Source of the DNA: Marinilabiliaceae bacterium
GTDB taxonomy: Bacteria; Bacteroidota; Bacteroidia; Bacteroidales; Marinilabiliaceae
Direction: 5' to 3'
NCBI GenBank assembly: GCA_016933045.1
Contig: JAFGBR010000081.1
Location: 39,074 to 103,073 of the forward strand
DNA length: 64,000 nt
Part shown: positions 55,173-63,714 of the stretch, piece after piece
Layout: the number at the start of each line of letters is the position of its first letter
How positions within the stretch are numbered: position 1 is the stretch's first letter
Position numbers and translations under genes: made by a program
Notes under the pieces: generated by a model
What the model was told of the DNA's origin: nothing
What the model saw: the letters and a program-made list of their open reading frames with translations, nothing else
Databases searched by the model: none

Positions 55173-55940
55173 ATGAGTTTTAATTATAAACTGCCATATT
55201 TACCTATCCGCCAGTCCAAACCACGCACTAATGGTGTAACAATGATGATGGACAAAGGATTAAGCACAAACGATGCTAAAAATTTTTGTAGTATATCTGC
55301 CGAATATACCGATTTAATAAAATTGGGTTTTGGCACATCACTTATTTCGAATAATGTTGCCGAAAAAGTAGAAATATACAAAAATGCAGGTATAAACCCC
55401 TATTTGGGAGGAACATTGTTTGAAGCATTTGTAATACGTAATATGTTTGATGAGTATATAGAATATTTGAAAAAATATGACGTTCAATATGTTGAAGTTT
55501 CTGATGGAACAATTGAAATGAACCACGATGAAAAACTTAGATATATTGAAAAATTATCAAAAAACTACACCGTACTAAGTGAAGTAGGATCTAAACTAGC
55601 CGGAAAAGTCATAACCAACGATGAATGGGTATTAATGATGAAAACAGAACTGGAAGCCGGCGCCTGGAAAGTTATTGCAGAAGCTCGTGAAAGCGGAAAC
55701 ATTGGCATTTACAATAAAGATGGATCGGCAAACACACAATTAATTGATGATATTGAAAAACATGTTGACCAATCAAACATTATATGGGAAGCTCCATTAA
55801 AGAACCAACAAGTTTGGTTTATACAACATATTGGAAATGAAGTTAACCTTGGAAATATTGCATATAATGAAATAATTCCATTAGAGACTTTACGATTAGG
55901 ATTGAGAGGTGACACATTACTATCATTTTTACCTAAATAA
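55173..55940 (+). CDS. phosphosulfolactate synthase-like protein (ComA family)
   Basis: A 255-residue TIM-barrel protein of the ComA/PSL synthase family, which in coenzyme M producers adds sulfite to phosphoenolpyruvate. Matches include KPRTNGVTMMMDKGLS, DLIKLGFGTS, NPYLGGTLFEAF, EVSDGTIEM and SEVGSK. Cell location is cytoplasmic. No other coenzyme M gene is present, so the product may feed sulfolactate or sulfonolipid routes, which some Bacteroidota make; that is inference. Between a TPR gene and aroE. Confidence 0.78.
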   Translation: MSFNYKLPYLPIRQSKPRTNGVTMMMDKGLSTNDAKNFCSISAEYTDLIKLGFGTSLISNNVAEKVEIYKNAGINPYLGGTLFEAFVIRNMFDEYIEYLKKYDVQYVEVSDGTIEMNHDEKLRYIEKLSKNYTVLSEVGSKLAGKVITNDEWVLMMKTELEAGAWKVIAEARESGNIGIYNKDGSANTQLIDDIEKHVDQSNIIWEAPLKNQQVWFIQHIGNEVNLGNIAYNEIIPLETLRLGLRGDTLLSFLPK

Positions 55941-55960
55941 CTTATTTAATTCAAATCATA

Positions 55961-56704
55961 ATGAGAACATTTGGTTTAATTGGATATCCCCTATCACAAT
56001 CATTTTCGCAAAAATATTTTACAGAAAAATTTGATCAAGAAAATATAAATGCCCGATATCTGAATTTCCCAATAGCTTCAATAGATGAATTACCAGGATT
56101 AATCCAACACCATCCTTATATAGCCGGATTAAATGTTACTATTCCTTATAAAGAACAAGTATTTAAATACCTTACCGAAATAGATGCTATTGCAAAAGAT
56201 ATAGCAGCTGTTAATGTAATAAAATTTACCTGGAATAAAAGCCATGCAATATTAAAGGGATATAATACCGACACTATTGGCTTTACTAATTCATTAACCC
56301 CTCTTTTGAAAACAAATCATACCAAAGCATTAATTTTAGGTACAGGAGGTGCAGCTAAATCTGTTGCATATTCTTTAAAAAAACTAGGTATATTATACCG
56401 ATATGTTTCACGAAACCCACAAGGATCATCACAAGTTAGCTACAACAGTTTAACAAGAGAAATTATTGAATCATTTCCTTTAATAATAAATTCTTCTCCA
56501 TTAGGTATGTATCCTAATATAGAAACATATCCCGACATCCCATATATGTATATTACTAACAATCATTTACTTTACGATTTGGTTTACAACCCTGAAATAA
56601 CTGAATTTTTGCGACGAGGAAAAGAACATGGTGCTCAAATCAAAAATGGACTCGAAATGCTGCATATTCAGGCTCAGGAAGCATGGAAAATATGGAATGA
56701 ATAA
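55961..56704 (+). CDS. aroE: shikimate dehydrogenase
   Basis: AroE reduces 3-dehydroshikimate to shikimate with NADPH. The 247-residue protein has GLIGYPLSQSFSQKYF, GLNVTIPYKEQV (catalytic Lys), AVNVIKF, GYNTDTIGF, the nucleotide motif LGTGGAAKSVAYSL and NGLEMLHIQAQEAW. Last gene of the TPR-comA-aroE run, 20 bases after the synthase-like gene, and convergent with truA (5-base gap). Confidence 0.95.
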   Translation: MRTFGLIGYPLSQSFSQKYFTEKFDQENINARYLNFPIASIDELPGLIQHHPYIAGLNVTIPYKEQVFKYLTEIDAIAKDIAAVNVIKFTWNKSHAILKGYNTDTIGFTNSLTPLLKTNHTKALILGTGGAAKSVAYSLKKLGILYRYVSRNPQGSSQVSYNSLTREIIESFPLIINSSPLGMYPNIETYPDIPYMYITNNHLLYDLVYNPEITEFLRRGKEHGAQIKNGLEMLHIQAQEAWKIWNE

Positions 56705-56709
56705 TATAT

Positions 56710-57483
56710 TTACATCTGTAATTTATTAAATACCGGCATAAATATTTCAGAAGGATAATTTACATCAACCAGATAAAGAGCATGTGCTGGAACAGAAACA
56801 CCAGCATCTCCCCTGTTTTTTTGTTCAATAATACTTCGGAAACCATTCTCATCAATACGACCTTTGCCTACTTCAAAAAGAGTACCTACAATTGCTCGAA
56901 CCATATTACGAAGAAAACGATCGGCCTTAATTGTAAAAACCCACTTTACACCATCAAACTCCCAACCAGCCTCCATAACATTACAGTTATTAGTTTTAAC
57001 ATCGGTATGTAATTTACTAAAACTAGTAAAATCGGTATACTCCATTAATACTTTTGATACAACATTCATCATATCAAAATTAATATCGCCATAATAACAA
57101 TAGGCATTAGTATGTAAAAAAGGATTTTTCACATTAACTACCCAGTATTTATATGTTCTGCTTACAGCTGAAAACCGACTATGTGCATTATCATCAACTT
57201 TTGTAATAGAATACAAAGCTATATTTTTCGAAAGAAACCTATTAAGTTTATTACAAAACTGAACACTATCTATTAAATCGTTTTCACAATCGAAATGAGC
57301 GACAAAATAGCTTGCATTCACCCCTGTATCTGTTCTACCACAACCCACCAGGTTTACTTTATGCCCCAGTACTTTACTAATACAATATGTCAATTCATGC
57401 TGAACACTAACTGCATTTGGCTGTATTTGCCAACCATGATACGACAATCCATTATATGCAAGTTCAATAAAATATCTACTCAT
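56710..57483 (-). CDS. truA: tRNA pseudouridine(38-40) synthase
   Basis: TruA isomerises uridines 38-40 in tRNA anticodon arms. The 257-residue protein has AYNGLSYHGWQIQPN, catalytic D52 in CGRTDTGVNA, SRTYKYWV and FLRNMVRAIVGTLFEVG. Length is normal. Convergent with aroE. Confidence 0.96.
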   Translation of the reverse strand: MSRYFIELAYNGLSYHGWQIQPNAVSVQHELTYCISKVLGHKVNLVGCGRTDTGVNASYFVAHFDCENDLIDSVQFCNKLNRFLSKNIALYSITKVDDNAHSRFSAVSRTYKYWVVNVKNPFLHTNAYCYYGDINFDMMNVVSKVLMEYTDFTSFSKLHTDVKTNNCNVMEAGWEFDGVKWVFTIKADRFLRNMVRAIVGTLFEVGKGRIDENGFRSIIEQKNRGDAGVSVPAHALYLVDVNYPSEIFMPVFNKLQM

Positions 57484-57502
57484 ATTGAATTATATATACA
57501 AA

Positions 57503-57532
57503 CAAAAATATTCAAATAATTATATCTCCAAA
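57503..57532 (-). promoter_or_regulatory. candidate promoter of truA
   Basis: TATTTTTG (57510-57503) with TTTG 18 bases upstream (57532-57529), one base closer than consensus, 20 bases before the ATG. Confidence 0.4.
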
Positions 57533-57695
57533 ACCCAAAAAACCAACAAAACAATTTCAATGGAATAAAACTATAATTATTTATCTTGACAGACCAGCAA
57601 TATGTTAGTAAATTTATTACAAGCTGCAACAATGGCAACATTTATTACTCTTTTCTATTTACATAAAGGTTAATAAACCAATAAAAAACAAAATC

Positions 57696-58166
57696 ATGAA
57701 AGAAATGAATAGTAATAGCCAGGAAATAAAATTGCAAATCAAAAGTGTTCTTAATACTCTATTAAAAGCACAAGAAGATGGCAATTGGGAAGCATTCAAA
57801 TCTTGTTTTTACAAAAGTGAAAATGTAACTCACATTGGAACCGATATGGATGAGATATGGATTGGATGGGAAGCTTTTGAATCATGGATGAAACACATAT
57901 TTAAAATACGGCAAGGTTTACAAATATTCGAATCATCAACCCGAATTGAAACAGATAAAAACAACACAACAGCCTGGTACTACCAATTAATTGACACTTG
58001 TATTGAAACTAAAAGTGAAACTACCCGAATTGAAGGATTCAGACATACCGGAGTTATGTTGCTAATAAATGATAAATGGCAAATTGTTCAAAGCCATATT
58101 TCAGCACCAATTACTGAACAAAATAACTTATCGGAATTAAATATCGAAATGGCACATAATCAATAA
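57696..58166 (+). CDS. NTF2/SnoaL-like protein
   Basis: A 156-residue protein of the NTF2-like superfamily (SnoaL_3 type): an N-terminal helix with LLKAQEDGNWEAFKSCFY, WIGWEAFESWMKHIF and a sheet ending GVMLLINDKWQIVQSHIS. The fold is used by enzymes and by ligand- or Ca-binding proteins; no catalytic residue can be pointed to. Single gene with its own terminator. Confidence 0.78.
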   Translation: MKEMNSNSQEIKLQIKSVLNTLLKAQEDGNWEAFKSCFYKSENVTHIGTDMDEIWIGWEAFESWMKHIFKIRQGLQIFESSTRIETDKNNTTAWYYQLIDTCIETKSETTRIEGFRHTGVMLLINDKWQIVQSHISAPITEQNNLSELNIEMAHNQ

Positions 58167-58216
58167 AATATACATATTATAATAACGCATCATAATGACA
58201 ACTAACAAATAAAAAA

Positions 58217-58247
58217 GATGGGAGTTTAAGCATTCTCCCATTTTTTT
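58217..58247 (+). terminator. intrinsic terminator
   Basis: ATGGGAG/CTCCCAT (58218-58224, 58235-58241) followed by T run, after the NTF2-like gene. Confidence 0.85.
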
Positions 58248-58284
58248 ATAATTTTAGTATAAAAAGTCATCATACCCATTAAAT

Positions 58285-59013
58285 ATGAAAATATTTTTTT
58301 TAGTTACACTTTGTATGATAATGAATCAAGACTACAAAGCTCTTCGGAAAAAAATGGTTGAAGAACAAATCATAAACCGCGGCATCACTTCTCAAAAAGT
58401 TGTTGATGCCATGTTAACAGTTCCTCGTCATGAATTTGTACCTGAAGAATACAAACATTTAGCTTACAATGATTCTCCATTGCCAATAGGATACAATCAA
58501 ACAATATCGCAACCATACATAGTTGGGTATATGACCGAAAAACTTGAACTCAACAAAAACCAAAAAGTACTTGAAATTGGAACCGGTTCTGGTTATCAGG
58601 CAGCTATTCTAAGCCAACTGGCAAACTCAGTATATACAATTGAAATTATTAAACCATTGGGCGAAACAGCTCGTGAACGACTAACAAAACTAAAATATAA
58701 TAATGTAAAAGTAAAAATTGGTGACGGTTACAAAGGTTGGAAACAATATGCACCATACGATGCCATAATTGTTACAGCTGCTCCCGAAAGTGTTCCATTA
58801 CCATTAATTGAACAGCTAAAAGATGGTGGAACAATGATTATCCCAATAGGCCCACAGGGAAGCACACAATACTTACAATTACTGGAAAAAAAAGATGGTA
58901 AACTTGAAAAAAAGAAATTACTTCCGGTTCGTTTTGTGCCATTTACACGCGACTCAAATGGTGGTGTTCGATTGTTTCAAAGGCGAAAAGATCAAATAAA
59001 AAAAGATGACTAA
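58285..59013 (+). CDS. pcm: protein-L-isoaspartate O-methyltransferase
   Basis: Pcm methylates isoaspartyl residues to start their repair. The 242-residue protein has VPRHEFVP, DSPLPIGYNQTISQPYIV, the SAM-binding VLEIGTGSGYQAAIL and IIVTAAPESVP. The annotated ATG adds 12 hydrophobic residues (MKIFFLVTLCMI); the ATG at 58321 (MNQDYKALRKKM) would give a cytoplasmic protein of usual length, while the longer form hints at a signal peptide. The choice is open. Confidence 0.92.
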   Translation: MKIFFLVTLCMIMNQDYKALRKKMVEEQIINRGITSQKVVDAMLTVPRHEFVPEEYKHLAYNDSPLPIGYNQTISQPYIVGYMTEKLELNKNQKVLEIGTGSGYQAAILSQLANSVYTIEIIKPLGETARERLTKLKYNNVKVKIGDGYKGWKQYAPYDAIIVTAAPESVPLPLIEQLKDGGTMIIPIGPQGSTQYLQLLEKKDGKLEKKKLLPVRFVPFTRDSNGGVRLFQRRKDQIKKDD

Positions 59014-59145
59014 CAGTATTAATATTTTTTATTACATTTCAATTAATGCACCGGTTTGTCCGTAATTGTCGCAAAAAACAAGTGTTTGTTCTTAAATTTG
59101 CGGTTAACGATTGCAATATGCACAGGGCGGGATTTCCAGCCACTT

Positions 59146-59498
59146 CCATATCAAACCGTTATAAATTTGAGTAAATTTACAAAAGTTTAAATAACCACCA
59201 AACCCCCGGCTTGTGTATATTGCCTGTTGTAAGCTGGTGTTCATTGTTCAAAGTCAATCTGTTACAAGTTTTTGCAAATCTAATATTTTATCTTAATCAA
59301 TCTGCACCTACCTTGATTCGAAGCTCGAATTTATTTTGTTTTTTGTGGGTGGCAAACTTCAAACCACCCTTAAAGGTGGTAACAGGGCTGGCATTTGTAG
59401 ATCCTATGTTTGTAAAAGCATAAGCTTAAAGTTAATGAGTATTAATTAAATTAAGGTTCACAACAATCTTAAATAATTAACATCAAAAACAAAAGCTT
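59146..59498 (+). ncRNA. possible bridge RNA region of IS110 element
   Basis: IS110-type elements express a bridge RNA from the non-coding end before the transposase. Here that region contains two competing hairpins around GGGTGG (59347-59352), CCACCC (59364-59369) and GGTGGT (59375-59380). The target- and donor-binding loops were not resolved by hand; assignment is by element family and position. Confidence 0.3.
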
Positions 59499-60578
59499 AT
59501 GCAAACACAAGTTACGAAATTGAATTTTACAGGTGAAAAAATCTTTGTTGGTATGGATACCCATAAAAACAGTTGGAAAAAAAGTATAGTCCATGAAGAA
59601 TTATTGCTTAAAACATTTGTGCAGCCTCCTGAGCCTGACACCCTCTTTTCATATCTGAAGAAGAATTATCCGGGCGCAGAATATTTTTCTGCATACGAAG
59701 CATCATATTGTGGATATTGGATACATTACAGGTTAACAGAGTTGGGTATAAATTCAATAGTGGTCAATCCAGCCGATATACCAACGACCAATAAGGAGCA
59801 TGTACAGAAAGAAGACAAAAGGGATAGCCGAAAGATTGCCAGGTGTCTTCGAAACGGGGATTTAACCCCAATACACATACCTACGATGAAAACATTACAA
59901 GACAGAACCTTGATCAGGAACAGGTACACAATGATAAAAGAATTAAAGCGGTTTAAACACAGGATAAAATCATTATTGCTTTTTTATGGTGTCACAATAC
60001 CGGAAGAATATAACAATCGTTCAGGCCATTGGCCCAAAAGGTTTATCGCATGGCTCGAAACCCTGGCTTTTAATGAACCCTCGGCAACATATTCGTTAAA
60101 AATGCTGATAAAACAAGTTAAAAACCTCCGTGAAACTTTACTTGATATAACTAAACAAATTAGGGAACTGTCAAAAACCCCTGCTTACAAAAAGAATGTT
60201 GAACTGCTTACTAGTATTCCGTGAATTGCCATGATAACAGCAATACTGATTATCTTGGAATTGGAAGATGTATGCAGGTTTAAATCCCTTGACCAGTTAT
60301 GTTCATATGTTGGATTGATACCATCTACAAGCTCTTCTGGTGACAAAGACATCGTTGGCGAAATCACTTCCAGAGGACATAGCAGGTTAAGAACAGCCAT
60401 TGTTGAAACATCATGGGTTGCGGTTAAAAACGACCCGGCCTTATTAATGGCATACTCAAAACTGTGTAAACGCATGGAACCCAATAAAGCAATAATAAGA
60501 ATAGCAAAAAAACTATTGAACAGGATCAGGTATGTATTAAAAAACCAAAATGAATATGTTAAAGCTGTTGTCAAATAA
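59499..60578 (+). pseudogene. IS110-family transposase with in-frame TGA
   Basis: One reading frame from 59499 to 60578 encodes a complete IS110 transposase except for TGA at 60222-60224. The first 241 residues hold the DEDD RuvC-like site (D20, E68, D106, D109: VGMDTHK, AYEAS, KEDKRDSRKIA). After the stop the same frame continues with the C-terminal domain, including IPSTSSSGDKD with the catalytic Ser. The codon falls in the usual SIPGI motif, where Gly (GGA) is expected, so a single G-to-T change explains it. Both halves could be made, but a functional enzyme is unlikely without readthrough. Confidence 0.88.
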
Positions 60579-60758
60579 AAGTTACTATAAAAACACCTTT
60601 TTGATATGGGATCGCTTCAAAGATCTAGCAGCCTTTCTTAATTAAAGTGTCTGTATTTTGTAGGCCACGACCCATAACTATAATAAAATGATACAGAAAA
60701 TACAGCCTGTTTTAGGACTGTTGATAGAAGGGTGTTTTTATAGTCAAAATATTGATGG

Positions 60759-61007
60759 ATGGTACCAAAAGATAGAAACAATAAGCCTAAAAGATATATT
60801 GCCATTGTTAAAATATCCAATAGGCCGGATGGAAAAGCCTATTGTGTAAAATATCGGTTTGACAATTTGCTAAAGTTTTCAAAATTTCTGGATGAAAAAT
60901 GGTCTTGCTGGAAATGGTTCAATGTATATTCAAACAGGGGCAAAAACAAAGGTGTGCAGTTGGGGAGTTTTACATGTAAGAACAAACCAATTACAAGATA
61001 TTTGTAA
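60759..61007 (+). CDS. small hypothetical protein, 82 residues
   Basis: An 82-residue frame with protein-like composition, rich in Lys, Trp, Tyr and Phe: KPKRYIAIVKISNRPDGKAY, FLDEKWSCWKWFNVYS and GSFTCKNKPITRYL. It follows the IS110 element and a strong hairpin lies 30 bases after it. I do not recognise a family; similar short basic proteins seem to occur near mobile or repeat regions in this phylum, but I cannot cite one. May be real and accessory. Confidence 0.45.
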   Translation: MVPKDRNNKPKRYIAIVKISNRPDGKAYCVKYRFDNLLKFSKFLDEKWSCWKWFNVYSNRGKNKGVQLGSFTCKNKPITRYL

Positions 61008-61036
61008 AATATTCTTTTTGCTGTCCTTTAAAATGT

Positions 61037-61058
61037 GCCCCTGTTGAAAAACAGGGGC
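61037..61058 (+). terminator. hairpin after the 82-residue gene
   Basis: Perfect 9-bp stem GCCCCTGTT/AACAGGGGC with GAAA tetraloop, no long T run after it. Could be a terminator or an RNA stability element. Confidence 0.5.
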
Positions 61059-61150
61059 TGGATAGATATTGTCATCTATCTTTTGGTTTTATAAAATTAC
61101 GAAAATAATTATCTTTTATATATTATTGATAAATAAAACATTACAAGCTT

Positions 61151-61261
61151 ATGCCGAGAAAAAGAAATAAAAAAACAGCAATTAAATTTGGATTACAACA
61201 TAGAAAGCTCTTTGGCAAGTTTTGGTTTGAGTGTGGTTTGTGCGACTTGCCAATGTGCTAG
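61151..61261 (+). CDS. possible 36-residue small protein
   Basis: Starts MPRKRNKKTAIKFGLQHRK and has two Cys near the end (FECGLCDLPMC). Part of it overlaps the inverted repeat 61212-61253, so it may be repeat sequence that happens to be open. No known match. Confidence 0.2.
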   Translation: MPRKRNKKTAIKFGLQHRKLFGKFWFECGLCDLPMC

Positions 61262-61590
61262 CAAAAGGGGGTGGCAATTCAGAACATTAACAAATTTTCT
61301 AATCGCAACCTGATAGTCTGTAATCCAAAGTGGACATTGAAATCCATAGATTGAACCATTACTCCTGATAGAATTAAAAAACCACCATCTTAAAGTATTT
61401 TTATATGTAAAACCTTACAACCATTTGCATTTCAACTTTTCTAAAACGAAAATAAAACTAAAGTTTTATATTTACTATGTTGGGGTATCAGTCTTGATTA
61501 CCGCCAATCGTTTGAGTACGGTTATTGGCGATTTCAATGTACTAACTTTTTAAGTTACAAAAGCAGATAATTTAAAATACAAATGCTTGC

Positions 61591-61631
61591 AAACTACACA
61601 AAGCCAATGAACTATAGGCTTTGTGTAGTTT
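61591..61631. terminator. strong 15-bp stem terminator
   Basis: AAACTACACAAAGCC/GGCTTTGTGTAGTTT (61591-61605, 61617-61631) directly after the stop of the minus-strand beta-barrel gene; T-rich on the plus strand as well. Confidence 0.8.
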
Positions 61632-62759
61632 TTAATCTTTTTTTAAGCTCAGAATAAATGATAACTCCAGACTTCTGGTTTGCCAATAGTAATTGTCCGA
61701 TGATATATAAGTTAAATGATCATAATTATCAATATTAACTAACCACCCATCATAATTGTAATCTTTAGTTATTCCATGATAGTAATTAAATTTCACAGAT
61801 AAACATTTGAATATATTATAATTAAATCCAGCCTGAAATCCAAAACAACTTTGCCTTGTATTGAGCCCTTCTGTTGAAATATGTTTATACCCCAATAGAA
61901 ACTCAAAAGACTCTTGGTTTAAATATTCGGATCCAATATCATCCATATTATACCATTTATATGAATAACGTAAGCCAATGTATGGATTAAACTTTTTGAA
62001 TTTATAGCCAATATTAAATGGAATCTCAAGGCAATGAAAATTAGTTGTAGAATTACCCCATTCTACTGGTTGCTCATTGATTTCTGGATAGTACGGTAGA
62101 AACCAAAAATTTCCAAAAAAATCATTTTGCTCTTCCCATATCATTATGTTATTATATTCATCACTATAATAAGCATCGTAACTTTTGTTTTTTCGCATAA
62201 AACGATAGTTTAACTGCGATTCCAATGTAATATTCCACTTCGAAATATAGCTGAAATAAAATCCCAAAGAATAATTCTCTGACAATGCAGGCTCTGTTAT
62301 TTGAACCTCGTTAACAATGGGGCGGTTTATACTTGCCCACCACGCACCAGTTCCTATTGTTATACCGTAATCAATTTGCGATAATACTAAATTATTAAAG
62401 GCAAAAAACACAACACCGAAGAAACTTAACCTTTTCATACTTTCTGAATTTTTAATGTTTTTACTAAAGCGTTCATCCAGTATGATGTTGTTTATCGGAA
62501 AGGTGGCAGTTTGTTGGTCAAAAATTAACAACAAATTTGCTTGATGGTTAATCGTATCAAGCTGTAAAATGCTTATTGATTTAAGTTTTAACGGTAAAAA
62601 ATTATCAATATCAGGTTTTATAAATACTGTATCGTACACAACAACGGTATCATAAACAACTATATCTTCATACACATAAATTGTGTCGGTCTGTGCATTT
62701 GTAAGAAAGAAGATACAAATCCCAAATAGGATTAACGATATGTACTTTATTTTACTCAA
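61632..62759 (-). CDS. exported beta-barrel protein with internal signal-like segment
   Basis: A 375-residue protein. Residues 1-22 are a signal peptide (ISLILFGICIFFLTNAQ), followed by a Val/Asp/Tyr repeat (YVYEDIVVYDTVVVYDTVFIK, shown here by its core VVYDTVVVYDTV at 34-45). Residues 129-375 show alternating hydrophobic strands and aromatic residues of an outer membrane beta-barrel, ending LELSFILSLKKD. Between them, residues 108-128 (MKRLSFFGVVFFAFNN...) look like a second signal peptide. The gene overlaps the sigma factor gene by 8 bases, so the two are translated together. Function unknown; sensing is possible. Confidence 0.72.
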   Translation of the reverse strand: MSKIKYISLILFGICIFFLTNAQTDTIYVYEDIVVYDTVVVYDTVFIKPDIDNFLPLKLKSISILQLDTINHQANLLLIFDQQTATFPINNIILDERFSKNIKNSESMKRLSFFGVVFFAFNNLVLSQIDYGITIGTGAWWASINRPIVNEVQITEPALSENYSLGFYFSYISKWNITLESQLNYRFMRKNKSYDAYYSDEYNNIMIWEEQNDFFGNFWFLPYYPEINEQPVEWGNSTTNFHCLEIPFNIGYKFKKFNPYIGLRYSYKWYNMDDIGSEYLNQESFEFLLGYKHISTEGLNTRQSCFGFQAGFNYNIFKCLSVKFNYYHGITKDYNYDGWLVNIDNYDHLTYISSDNYYWQTRSLELSFILSLKKD

Positions 62760-63714
62760 AATTGGTCGTGTCTAAAACGATTAAGGTATCGCGGACGACT
62801 ACTTTTTTATGGGTTATTCTTTTCTTTTTTATAATAACAGGATTTGGTTTTTGTAATGGTTCTGTTTGAATTACTGAATCAATAGATTCTTGAATTGGAA
62901 TTGAATCAGCTCTTATTGTTGTTGTATCAATAAATTTCTGGTTGTCGGAATTGCTTTTTAAGTCAATGGGGTTAGAATTGTTGTTATTTATAATCATTGT
63001 TAATATTGAAATGGTACCAATGGCCACAATCGCTTTAATAAAACTTAGATACAATGTGAATCGTGGCGGTTTTACTTTAGTCCAATCAGCTGTTTTTAAG
63101 AAAGAAATATTTTGCGGTGGTATTTCGTAATTTCTAAATTTCTTTTTGTATAATCTATTTATTCTTCCAAATCCACAAGGGCAAAGGAGTAAACTAAGCG
63201 ACCATTTTGTTTCCTGCTTTCTATTAAGAATTTGTTGTAATTTCTTTTTGGCTCTTGCTAGATGAGATTTAGAGGTTCCTATGCTGATATCAAGTTTTTC
63301 GGCAATTTGTTTATGTGTAAATCCGTCCATAACATAAAGGTTAAAAACCAGACGATGATGTTCGGGCAATTTGTTTATTGCCTCTAGTAATTCATGTGTT
63401 GTAAAATCATACTTCTGAAACATTTTTTCATCGTTATTAATCAATTCCCGCTGCAAAAGCTCTTGTTGGCTATCTTGTATTGATTTTGTCTCCCGCAAAT
63501 ATTGCAATGCAGTATTTACAGTAATCTTTCTAAGCCATGCATCGAAATGCCCTTTACCTTTAAATGTTCCAGACTTTTTCATTGCAGTCAAAAAAGAATC
63601 ATGAGCAAGGTCTTCCGCAATTTTTTTGTCGAAAACATACCTGTAGCAAATTCCAATCAACTTTTTAACATTTCGATTATATGTGTCTATCCAAAAACCT
63701 TCGTTCGAGTCCAT
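62752..63714 (-). CDS. ECF sigma factor with transmembrane C-terminal tail
   Basis: A 320-residue protein. Residues 10-165 are an extracytoplasmic-function sigma factor: sigma2 region (ICYRYVFDKKIAEDLAHDSF) and sigma4 region (LPEHHRLVFNLYVMDGFTHKQIAEKLDISIGTSKSHLARAKKKL, shown by its core QIAEKLDISIGTSKSH). The rest is not standard: a hydrophobic segment at about 220-241 (LYLSFIKAIVAIGTISILT), then a Ser/Ile-rich stretch and an end VVVRDTLIVLDTTNFE. It therefore seems to be a membrane-bound sigma factor. Upstream of and overlapping the beta-barrel gene. Not seen: an anti-sigma factor gene. Confidence 0.8.
   Translation of the reverse strand: MDSNEGFWIDTYNRNVKKLIGICYRYVFDKKIAEDLAHDSFLTAMKKSGTFKGKGHFDAWLRKITVNTALQYLRETKSIQDSQQELLQRELINNDEKMFQKYDFTTHELLEAINKLPEHHRLVFNLYVMDGFTHKQIAEKLDISIGTSKSHLARAKKKLQQILNRKQETKWSLSLLLCPCGFGRINRLYKKKFRNYEIPPQNISFLKTADWTKVKPPRFTLYLSFIKAIVAIGTISILTMIINNNNSNPIDLKSNSDNQKFIDTTTIRADSIPIQESIDSVIQTEPLQKPNPVIIKKKRITHKKVVVRDTLIVLDTTNFE

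Larger units (their letters stand above)
59146..60609 (+). mobile_element. IS110-family insertion sequence, defective
   Basis: Boundaries are estimated. A 10-bp inverted repeat CCATATCAAA (59146-59155) and TTTGATATGG (60600-60609) brackets about 1.46 kb with the transposase frame, a 350-base left non-coding part and a short right end, the proportions of IS110 elements. Base composition is higher in GC than in the surrounding genes. IS110 ends usually lack terminal repeats, so the true ends may differ. Confidence 0.55.
61008..61590. other. intergenic accessory stretch with hairpins
   Basis: No firm gene. It holds the GCCCCTGTT hairpin (61037-61058), a small 36-codon frame at 61151-61261, an inverted repeat TTGGCAAGT/ACTTGCCAA (61212-61253), and a hairpin CGCCAAT/ATTGGCG (61502-61530). 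Confidence 0.6.

Noticed and set aside
59041..59110. Integron attC-like site (GCGGTTAACG)
   Set aside because: Paired R and L boxes could not be found, and no integrase gene is present.
60222..60224. TGA in the transposase as a selenocysteine codon, since selD is nearby
   Set aside because: Gly is expected at this SIPGI position, no SECIS-like hairpin or selB/selC is seen, and IS110 enzymes do not use Sec.
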